DNA of 64,000 bases from Lepidonotus clava (taxonomy: Eukaryota > Annelida > Polychaeta > Phyllodocida > Polynoidae): NCBI GenBank assembly GCA_936440205.1, contig OW387133.1:10382001-10446000 (forward strand), given 5' to 3'. The translations under genes were made by a program, and so were the position numbers. The notes under the pieces were generated by a model that was given only the letters and a program-made list of their open reading frames with translations, was not told the DNA's origin and did not search any database. Positions 40,101 through 52,100 of the stretch are shown piece after piece. Every line of letters begins with the position of its first letter. Positions within the stretch are counted from its first letter, which is position 1.

Positions 40101-43100
40101 TGCCACCCCTCGGACTGACCAGCCCCACACTGACCCATTGGGAGGTAATTGATGGTCTTTTCTCTGGATTTCTTGCAGAGGTGTTGTCGTGTCACTGGCA
40201 GGCTGCAGTCGACGAAAGTAAACATGGTAAGGCCGGAAGCTTGTATCTTCACAACGATAATCATTGGTTAGCCCCAATCAAAGTGTCCGAGGTCATTAAG
40301 TAACTGTTAATCTTTATTGTCTGCCGCCCGGTACTAACTGGGTTTACCGGCGATTTGTCGGCTTTGTTGCGGACCCGCCCGGCAGCTTTTCCTGCAATTT
40401 CTACCATAAAATGAAACAAATAAAGGATATCCTTGACTTAAGGTCTACTTCTCCGTAGTTTCAACCTCTTGATTCTGTCCTTTACCGCTCAGGCCTGGAA
40501 ATAATTGAGAATAAAACTGCTTTAACCTCAATGAAATGGCGTGCCAGTAAAGCGTCGCACTGTGTAATAAAAGAATATGGCACACCCTTAAGGCTGACTT
40601 CGGGGACGTTCATTAGTAACTATGTGGACAATTTATGGCGGTTTTAAACTTTTCTAGGAAGAGAAAAACGCTACAGACGAGCTGGCCTGCCGGGTGACTC
40701 TAAGCGACGATAGGCGGCAGGTCGAGATCTCGGAGGTCAAAGGTCGGACAGCCAGGTAAGGCTGGCACCATATGGCTCAGGCCTATGGATAAGGGCCTTC
40801 CATTAAGTACGTAAGCAACTTTTCAAAAATTTCAGACCCCCTCACTCCCCCCTTGGACCAAAGTTCGCATTGGATTTATACAGGAACGTATGTAAATTTT
40901 CAAAAATCCCAGACCCCCCACCCCCCTTGGTGCGTACGTACTTAATGGAAGGCTCCTAATAGTCATATTAGGCTTCTGCCTAATGTGGCCATTTTCAATA
41001 ATTACACGTACAAAGGTGTGAATCTACAAACCATGACGAGATATTATTGGAAGGAATTTTCTTCCCTTCTATGAGGAAGGGAAGAAAATGATGATTTGCG
41101 CATTACTTATTACCACCTTGGGAAAACTCTTTAGAACTAAATGGGGTTTGTTCTGGCTTTTTCCTATAGACGTTGAAAGCCTTGACCAGAGGGTGTAATT
41201 ATCACGTCAAGTCGAGACTATTTTCCCAAGGCAATAATGTACTTTTTCCTATGTTTGTTTTAAAAAGCGACAGAAAGTGCGCCAAGAGAAACAAGCATCT
41301 GTGTGTCTCTTACCAAAAAATATCCATTATCAATCAAACCAGCTTTCATCTCTTAGTTTGTCATATCGACTCAGCTGCCGTAGGTCCTTGATGGATGAGT
41401 TGCGAAGGGAAAGCACCAGCTTATTAGTAGATGTATGATAGAAACATGCACTCAACGTCTTCACTAATTAGTAGTTATTTATTGCAACTTAATCATAACA
41501 TGGTCTTATTTATGTTATATGTTACTTAGTGTAAGGCTCAGTCATTTCAAGATTGGAAAAGATTCTTTGGGCTGCTATTGTATGCTTCTATATTTTTGGA
41601 CTTGAAGCGACAATCATAGAACTGTAACGCAGTCATGTAATCTCAGACCCAATGGCTCTATATCTATATTGACAATGTTTTCCATATATTTCCCCCCCCT
41701 CCCCACAAAATTCCCCTTTCAAATAATGTCAAGACAATGAAATTATAACCATTTTAATCAATTCTGCCAAGTATAAACTCATCACAATGTGTTCATGAGT
41801 CTTGAATTTCGCTTTCAGACCTTAAATTTGCCCTATGTTTTCATTATGTTTTCACAGCATCCGCCCTTTATTAAAAGCTCCCTATTTTCGAGATACCATG
41901 GTTGCATGCCTACCAAGATTTGGCGATAGCTTTCAGATCCTCATCTATATTAGCTTATCTCCTTACCAGACCTTTACCGAGATGCTATCGGGTTTCCCTA
42001 GAACTCTGACCATATTGCTCGGGTCGTGCTGGTGTCTGCTATAGGCCTGTAGGGAGATGCACCATGGGGGCGGCCATTGTCCCCCAGTTCAGGCCTGTCG
42101 GGGGACAAGCTAGACCCCTTCACTACTGATAACCTACCAAAAATCCACTGTCTTCAGTTCACTATTGCAGGGCAATATTATCTGAACTGATAACTTTATC
42201 ATTTTATCTCGATAGCTACAGTTATAAACCCCACACCCCTTTTGGAATTTTTTGATAAGATTGAATAATCAGGAAGTTATAGATGGATAAAATTTACCCT
42301 TCCCCTTTCCCTCTGAGGGCCCCCTAAGTAGGTTGTATGCAGTGTTTAATCTGTACCCCGGTGAGAATGTGGTTTTAGGGGTTAAGCCAACTAGTAAGAC
42401 AATGCCTAAATAGATGAGCTACCACAACAGAGAGGTGAGAACCCTAGTCTGCCACCCTTATCAACCCCCTGTCTCCACATTCCTTATCAGTTGAGAGGTG
42501 TGAGATCACTGGGGTCAGAATGGGGGATTTGAAAAGATGTACCAGCCCACAACTCCCTACCTCCCTATAGCATCTGTTGCGTCACCTCGCCACAGGCTGG
42601 TGGTCCAGGGCCCGTGGCCTGACAGTCTGATTGACAGAAGTGGTCGCCAGATACAGCAGCTGTCATTCTCATGTCCCACCGACTTTTTTCCTTCCATTTC
42701 CAGGTCCACCAGTGCCATACCAGATGTCCCACCGCGTGGCGTGTCCAGAGAGTTTTATTTTCCCAACTTCAAAAAAAGTGTCATTTTTAGCAGCGTATAC
42801 CATAATGATGAACAAACAAGCTTTATATGGAAAATTTATGGATAAAGCTGTGATTGTTATAAAAGGTCACACTGCCTTTATATGGTTGATATTAGCATAC
42901 CACACTGTCAGAAGTTTGTGTGTGCATTGACAAGAGACCCCCGCTATTATCCCTTTATTGTTTGGAAAATATTTGTGTTAGGCTTTTTTTTCTCGTTTAT
43001 AATGTGGTTATCCTGTGTGAAGTATCTAATTAGTTCGATAGCCAAGCGGCACAGCGATTATAGTCTAGCTGAACGAAGTGTCTAATTGGCTACTTGTTAA

Positions 43101-46100
43101 GCTAATTGTATTGGCCGTGAGACCCATCCTAGCCCCTTTATTCGGGCTTATTGTTTCATCTGATGCTTCCCCTGATGGCCAAATTTGAGGGCCTGTCATG
43201 TGGGGCGTCGCCATAATAAGGCAGGGTGGGTTCACCAGGTCAGACAATTCCTGTCAGCTCGGCAGGGCCGTCTGATGCGTACGTTGTAATCTTTTTCAGG
43301 CCGGCCCTCATTTGGTCCATTACCTCCCACTTTGTTATAGTTTTAGCCGCTCTCATTGTCTCCCCCTCTACCTGCGGTAGGTTCCATGCGTGCTGGTTGC
43401 GTCACAACTGTCACTGCGCCGACTGCAAGCAGTCCCACAGCGGTCAGATCGTCGTCCACCCCCACCAGCGGCTGCCGCGCTACACCGTCACCAAGGCACA
43501 CCTTCAAGGTAAGCACCCAACTCTGCTGTTAAAGGGAGCCAAAAGCAATGTTGTGTCATAATATGACAACATTTTGCAAACTCTAATAACTAGGAAAATA
43601 CTTTCAAAAAGTCTAAATTTAGTCATTGGTACAGTATGAATCATGATAACTAGCTATAAATTCACTTGAATCCCATAATACTCTTGTTATGTAGGCCCCA
43701 TGCCTGTAGACAGCAATGTTTGTAAACAAACCAATTTTTATGGGTCACCAAATTGACCGGAGACAAGTTTTAATGTGCAGTCCAAGTCTGTATTCACAGT
43801 TTATATTTTACCACAGGCCTAGGCTATGGCCATAGAATATATTTCAATAGTTAACAGAATTTGCAAAATTTTTACCCTAGGCCTACATTGCTTTTGGCTC
43901 CCCTTAATACCTTGAAGATATGAGAAGCGTGGCCAAATTTTGTTTGCATCCTCTTGCATTCGAGATAGGAAAAGAAAATATCTTCTGTATGCATATATTG
44001 TTTGAAAATAACATAAATTATCATGAGCAACGTAGAAAATCAAAGATTTGATTTACATTCAAGTGAATTCATAATTTCAATGTATATGAAGTCGATAGAA
44101 TTTCATTTCACTTCAATTTCAAAGAAGGCCTAACGTAAATTTGAAACCGTTCTCTTCAATTTTGTATCCTAAAATAGATCTAGTTGTTAGTAGGGGAGCC
44201 TATTGATAAATGACTCGGTGTTGATGTCGAAATCTAAAACAACAATATATTGATATACACTGTATTCTATCGTGAAGCTGGTAGCCAGCTTAACACGACA
44301 TGTAGACTATGCCCCTATTGTATTTAATTGACTTCTTAAAGTCACTCAACCTATGAAATGATGTATACATCTGTGTTCAAGTTTTTGAGTTGTTTCTTTT
44401 GTCCTAGATCTATAGGCATAATATGGAAAAGGATTAGGGCCTAATACTAAACCCCTATTGGTTGTATCAAGATATAGGATGAACATCTTATTATCCCTTA
44501 TTCACCCATACTAAATACAATAGGCCTATTCACGCGATTGGAAGTACAATGATTGACCTTTAAAGAAACCAAAGGGGAAACTCTGAAAGTCACAGAGACT
44601 TCTTTGGGGGAAGTAGACTCCATCTGACCAATATGATACCAATAACCTCTCTCCCCCCCCCCCCCCACCCATCCCCCGAAGTCTACAAAACAATTTCCCT
44701 TGCAGAGTTTTCCAATCACATAGACTGTACACCATACTCATGAGAGGGGAAAAACAAGGTGAGGCAAAGTGGATCAGGAAATATATGAAGAGGGGCTTTT
44801 TTTCGAGTCCATCTCTGATATTGTTTTTTAAGGGGAAATCCGTACTTGAGCAGCCGCAAGTAATCCTCTTTGGTTTGTCAAAAAGCCGCCCTGATTGGAT
44901 GACGTTGGCGAGGTGACATGCCGTTGTCTGGCCTAATCAGGTCGGCGTTGTCATGGTGAGGTCAAGATGGCCGCCGTCCTCGTCACGTGACGTCGCGCCA
45001 TCTAGCGGGGGTGGCTGTTAATTCACGTGGTCACTCCGTCTTAACACGGCGCGCGAGGATTTGGCCAAATTGACAGCAAATTGTCTCGTCCAATAAGGCT
45101 TTGCCATTGAGTTTTCATTTTTAAATGGGCCGCTGCCGGCCGGCCGGCCGGCCTAAAGTGACAAAGAGTTAATTCGAGTGGATCTACTAGGAGTGGATTA
45201 CTGACAGGGTTTGTCAGTGACGGCCGCTTTTTCTCAACACGTTCTGACAAATGTGCTCAATGCGGAGAAATGTGCTGCCCCGCCGTAATAGGCGCTGAGG
45301 GGTTTAGGGGAGATATTGGTCAGTGTTGGCGTAGGATTTACCCACCTCCTCCGCTCATAATCCCGCGTTAATAACACGAAAAAAGCCGCCGCCTTGAAAA
45401 CTCATTACGCCGCAATGAAAGAAGCTCTTTGGTCAAAAGGACGCCGTGGCCAGATTAAAAACATTCACGACAGCTTGGAGCAAATGCTTCTTTCATCAAC
45501 TAGGCTTTGCACTTTAGTAAGCCCTCATTGGAAAAAGTGGCACGCAAAAGTTGTTTTTAATAGATGAGCTGAGAAACTGGGCTTCAGTGTTTCTGAATAG
45601 TAGATGGTGTGTTCACCATTTTTGCTGTTGTATTTTATGAACTAAGAAGAAATCGGTGTTCAGATAGGAGTATGTACATTCCCAGGGTGTTAGCAAGACT
45701 TAAGAAGTACATTAGTAAAGTTATAGACTATAAGCAGTTAGGTCACATGCCATTCCAAATAATGTTAATACCCGTACACAACATATAAGGCCTGTACGTA
45801 GGGCCTAGGCCAGTAGTAATTGTGAGATGAACTATGAACTTTAAATGGAAGAAGGAAACAAGAGTTCAAACGACGTAAGATTGTTACATATTTGACAAAT
45901 ATTTGTACCGCAATAGAAAATACATAAGAAACTGCCACATTTCTCCGTTCCTCAGGTCGTACCCATCAGACTGCTACCTTCTTCTATTCTCCTTTGGAAT
46001 TTTTCAATCAACTTCAGCAGTAATGAAGAAGTTGTCCGTTAGGGTTGAGTGTGTCTTTTATGGCCTGATGGTGATCATTATGTTAGTTTAATGTCCTATG

Positions 46101-49100
46101 CTGGTATAATCAACGCTGGGCCCAACTGCTAAACAGACATATTGTAACGTTTTCTCAACGGCCACTCAGGCTTCTTGCCAACTTCCAGAGACGTTTTAGG
46201 AATTGATAAATTCGCTGGTATCCAGGTGCAGATCGGTTTGTCCGTCAACAAGCCCTTTTCCAACAAAAGGGCCAGTTTTTCTAACCCCTCAAGGTTGGCT
46301 TTTTTAGGAGGACAATTGCGCCGTCTCATACGTTCGCGGTTGGGTGGGTCCGATAGAAATATCACTTCTCGAAACGCTGGGCCCACCCCATCACCCGATG
46401 CACTTGAGCCGTCATACCCAGCTATAGGAAAGAAAGGGGTGGGGACAGAACCTGCCACATTTACCTCAGAGTTTGAATCGATCTGCAAGTCAAATGAGTA
46501 AACGTTATTGCCGCCAGCTATTGCAGAACATCTCACTCTGACCCTACCACCGGTAGGGACAATTAGATGGCTAGGCTTAATGGTTGGTTGTGGACACGGC
46601 AAAAACTGACCGAGGTCGGAGTAGGGGTTGAATGTTTACCCCCAGCTATTTGGTATGTTAATGACCACGGGGAAAAACACAATTGTAAAGCGTTTACCTC
46701 GGTGTGCTCTCCAAAAAAGTACATGTCATGCGCCCACTTAATTTATGATTGAATTATTCATCGCGTCCAGGATTATTTCGCCTACTGGTAGATTTACGAC
46801 ATATCGAATCAATGAAATGGGCGGCATAGTCAAGGGGGAATGTGTTTTTTTAAATCACATTTTCTTAACTTAGCAGGTGAAAAGGCGGGTCACGTGTGGT
46901 CAGGGATATACTTATCAATGCATTGTCAGACTCTGATGTTCCCAAAACATGCCATATTTTCGTAGTAATTGAATTCTGTTGTAAATAAAGTATTCATGTC
47001 TTTAGTCCACATGTAAATATCCGGTTCGTGAGGTGTCCCCAGCTAAACGTGTCACGTTTAATGCAAGTTGTATTCATATGCACGTCGGGTAGTACTGGGG
47101 AGTCAGTAGCCTGTAGGCAGGTTTAACCTTGTAATCAGGATGAGATAAAAACATTGATTTGAATGCAATATTATGACCATCCTAGTCATTGCACAACGAT
47201 TGCTCATGTGCCGCGCCTTTAGCCTGAATTAGAGACACCTTCTTCAAGTAAATCATGTTAAACCAGCATAAAAACAACCTCAGATTACATGCACACCTTT
47301 CATACATGCAATATGGAGTTAATTTTGCAGTTTTCTTGTAGTACATAATGCGGTAAAATTAAGTATGAAATAATGAAGCATCCATGAACTAAAGACTGAA
47401 GTGCTTGGGTAGACTAAATACATGCACAGGGTCCTACCTCTTTGTGCTTGGTCGTTTACTTTCTACGGGAACTGTGAACTAAGCTTCCATATTACATAAC
47501 GGACTAGCATATATTGTATCCACATTACACTGAACAAAGAAAAAGGTTAAATTTCTCTCTGGAGAATCCCTAAATATTCCGATAGCATAATTCTATATGG
47601 TATGAAGACATATTTCTGATCGCTCCCTGCTCCGTCGGACTACCACATGTACATACCTTGTGGCCTTTGATATCGATACCCTATGACAGATATGATCCAC
47701 ACTATCCATTATGGATGAGGACAATAAGGGACAATGAAAACGTTTTGAAGTATACACTTGAGGGGACATGTTAACAAAGTTTACGATGTTAAACAGGAGT
47801 ACTATGCTTTAAAAGGGTTTTTACCAGGAGCAATCATTATGGTAATGAGTTGTCCGAGGGGCTACTGGTACTTTTCATACGTATACCTCTCAAAGGTGTA
47901 GTTACACGCTGTCCTGTAACTATGAATCATCCCTCGAAATCGTGAAACGTTCTGTGCTATACAGATCATTTCCAAATGACGTATTTCTTTTTATTTATTT
48001 TCATCCTTGTTTGGGGGGAGTTGAATACATTTATTGCAGCTTCACGTGCCTACATGAACTTCAAGTTGCGTCACACATAATATATTTGTATTTATGATAT
48101 GATAAAAAAAAAGTGTATGATAAATAAATAAAAAATCCTTTTGTTTTCAGGCTCTGACCTTCACGTTCACCTGGAGGAGGAGCCTGATCACGTGACTGTG
48201 GTACCTGTGGACTTCCTGTGGGAGAACGTCTACTCCAGGGAGACGCTGGGCGAGGCCGAGCGTCTAAGGGAACCCGTGTACTCCAAGGTAAGCTAACACT
48301 CAGTGCTACTCCCGGACCAAAACGCAGTGGAAATTCAGTGGCTACTGAGTGCAAAACCAGTGTGGGTATTCAGTAGCGTTTGAGTAGGAAATCAGCAAGA
48401 AAACAGTGGACAGGCAGTGGGAAATCAGTATGTCCGAAATATTTGAATTGGTTAGGGTGTGAGATCAGTGTATAATCATTAACATTAATATCCAGTAGCT
48501 CATTTAAGGATAGACAATACCTCTTGGCGCCCCATTTACAGTAATTCACATTGCGCTGTCTCTTATAAGGCTACAGTTATGCAGTGTGTATCAAATGATA
48601 GAATATATTTTTCTCAATTTTTTGATATAAAATATATGGTTGTAATGCTGAAACTATCGAAATTGGAGGTGAAAAAGTGATTTTTTCACTTTTATTTTTT
48701 GAACATGGATATCTCTGTAACCCCTCAATGGATTGTCACAAAATTTGGACAGCTCTTTAATAACATTAGTCTTCAGGGAAGCGTGTCTCAGATTTTTTAT
48801 TTAGGTCCTTGTTTTCATTTTATGTCAAAAAACGGGAAACTTTTTGTTTATTTTTACATCATTATTTTCTAGATTTTATAAAACAAAAACTAAGACATAA
48901 ATAAAAAATCTGAGACACGCTTCCCTCCAGATGAATGTTGTCTATATGTCGTGAAAATTTCAAGTAATTTCATGAAATAGTAAGTGAGATATTCATGTTC
49001 AAAAAGTAAAAGTGAAAAAAGCATTTTTTGTATTCCTGACTTGCTCATACAGGCATATATCTACTCATCAAAATATGATTTATATGAATAGATAGGGTCA

Positions 49101-52100
49101 ATAAAGGGTATTTAATGATAAAACACTCATATTCATTCTATAGTTATTGAAAAATATATGTGTGTTTAAAGAGAGTCCCGCGAATTTGCCGCTGAGAGGT
49201 GTTGTCTATCCTTAAATATTTCGGACATACTGATTCGGGAAGTATACACTGCTGTGTATGCATATATGAAGTGTATAAATGTTATCAATAAGGCTATGGG
49301 GTAAATTTTGGCCAAAAGATGTTGTTTGTTCATTAACCACAGTCATACAAGATGGTCTTGCATGTGGGTTGTTATAGTCAATATTTCTACAAAATTCATA
49401 CAGACAGTCAACTAGAGCACACTTACAGGATAAACAAACTTATCATAACAGACCCTGTGCCTCGTACACGATTGGTATGTGGTATAGGATATAAGACCAG
49501 GTTGGATTGAAGGGAAAACTATAATGTTTAAATCCCATGTACATGTAATTGGCAGTTCAAGAGTAAGTCTTTCAAACTAATCAATAAGTGTCAATGTAAA
49601 TGTCCACATGTGAGTAGTATATTGAAAAGTTGCATACGGACAGGATACTTAAGATGATAATATGAGATGATAATATGGTAATGAAAACGTGATAATTATA
49701 TACAATATAAATAGTATCTTTCTGATATCAATTCATGTGCAAACTTACAAGTGTTCAAGAAAATGACATAATTTGGGAATTCGAAACAATGTGGTGTCAT
49801 TTATGAGGATAGGCTGTAAAGAAAAGATAAGCGGCCCGGTTAGGGAACATTTTTTCCCTCCCATATTATGTCACACTCCGGCTTATTCCATTCATCTCTC
49901 CTTTGTTAAAACGGCCCACCAGCCTTCTCCACCCAGCTATAGGAGAATAATGAAAGTAGTGAGGCGGGGTGGTTACTAACCCGTCCCCGCCCCTAGCCCG
50001 TTAGTTTTTAACGCCCGCCAGTTGACGCATGATGGTGGTAGGAGAGAAGGGGACGAGCTTGTTAACATGATGATGCATGTTCAGTCAGCCGCGCCCTTCT
50101 CCGCGCGTCGAGGCGTGAGGCGATGTGCCGCGCCGCCCCCTGCCGCCCCGAGCCGCGCGGGGTACGCGCCGCACCGCGCGACAAGGACGCGCGGCGCTTA
50201 TCGCGGGCGGGACAAGCGCCTCAAGTGGCGCGGGGTTAGCGCGGCAATTGTCGGCGAATTAATACCCATCCGGGCGGGATTAGCGCCGTCTCAGGAAGCG
50301 GGTTATTGTTCGCCGACGGGGCCGAGTGCGGCCAAATTCATTGATGGAATTAGCGGGGGCGTTGGCGGGTGAGAGGGCGGGAGGGCGGGCGGCAACGCGG
50401 CGCCTGCAGCTTAAAGCGGCGCGTGGTTTTGGGACGCGGCGCGGCACGTGTGGGTGTGGCTGGGCGGGTGGGTGGGGTGATAGCGGGGTGTGGGGTGAGG
50501 GACTGTAAGGGGAAGGTTCAGGGAGCAGGCCTGGTAAGATTGGGTCAGGTTGGTGTGCGGTAAGAGGGCTGTACTGTGAGGTGGTGGTGGAGGGACTTGG
50601 GTGTGCTGATCGGCCCGTGATACCACCACCCCCTCCCCAACCTGCCCATCCATCCTGGCCGTGAATGGTGCTAAGCAGTGATTACCCCTGATTTAGGGGC
50701 CCCGCCACGCCCGTTTTTCCCCTCCCTTCAGGGCGGGCGGCGCGTAACGATCGCGCCCCGCGCGCGCCGGGCGGGGGTATCGAACGCGCCGCATTAACAA
50801 TCATTATTCCGGGGGCGCGGCCCCGAAGAACGCAAGCGAACGCCAAGGAAGGAACCAGAGGTCCTTTCCCCCGGTTTCTCCGACCAACCGTGCACGTGGC
50901 CATGGTGCCACATTAAGGCGGCTAAATTGTACACCTTCACCCCCCCCCCCCCTCCTCCCTAACACCCCCAAGCCCTTTGTGGACCCTGCCAATATGACGC
51001 CGTAAATCCGCGCCGCCCTCGAGGGGGGCCGCATTCACATGTTCATGGCTTGTTTACTCGGGATCCCTCCAGGGGGCGCGCCGGTCATGATATGGTTATT
51101 ATTTATATGGTGTGAAGCCCGCAGCAAATCCCCGCCCCGCGCCGCTATCACATCTTGACAAGTGGGCCGCCCGCCGACGGATCGCCCGCCGGATCTACAC
51201 TGCCCCCTCACCCGCCGCCCCGCCGCCAGGGGTCGGGCCGAGACGCTGCTTATCACCGCCTCCAGACGTGTCGACACCTTAGTCGACGTCTAGACCATAC
51301 CTCTGTTCAGATAATCAGAGGAAATCTACCGTTTTCCCCAAGCTCATGTTACTTATTATAATTGTGAAAGTAATTTAAGCCCTCTTCTCTAAAATGCATG
51401 TCATAACTTAACTGGTTTGAGATTTCCACGCGTCGGCTAATGTGGGTCGTGGGCGTCTCGAAATCTGATGGCGATGTCTGCGTCTTTTTTTTACCTCTAA
51501 ACTGCGTAGGTCCATGTTGCACACAGCGGGGGTGTCTGGGGGTACATGCAATATATATATATGATCTAGCTTCAGGAAAATGAAATCGGCTGTGTCATTA
51601 AGAAGCGTATTTTTATTGGTCGATTTGACTTCAACCTGTCTTCTGTTATAGAATATGATTGGAATGATAATATCTAAATGTTGCTTTAGTACCGTATAAT
51701 ATTATCGTTCGACTAGTGCATTCAGGCACTGGTACTATTTACCTGCTGTAGTGCGAACCAGATAATTTCCTCAGACCCAAAAACCCTAACAGGTTTAAAT
51801 GCGTGCACCCACTGTACATGAGTTTAGTGGACTCCGGAGATGACTTTGGGTCGGAATAAACGGGGCATGATTGTTTTCCAATCGGCGTGTATTAAGAAGT
51901 GAATGGGCTTTTTGTGGCTCGCCGATGGGCGTGGGGTGTGGGAAGAAAAGGGGATGGAGGTGGGTTTGTGTGTGTTGGGGGTGGGGAGGTGTGGGGAGAG
52001 GATGAACCTCTCCAAGCTGGAGGACAAACACCCGGCCACAGTCAGTGGGGGTGTGGGTCTGACTCTTCTCCCCAACTCTTTGGGGAAATGGTATGTGTGG

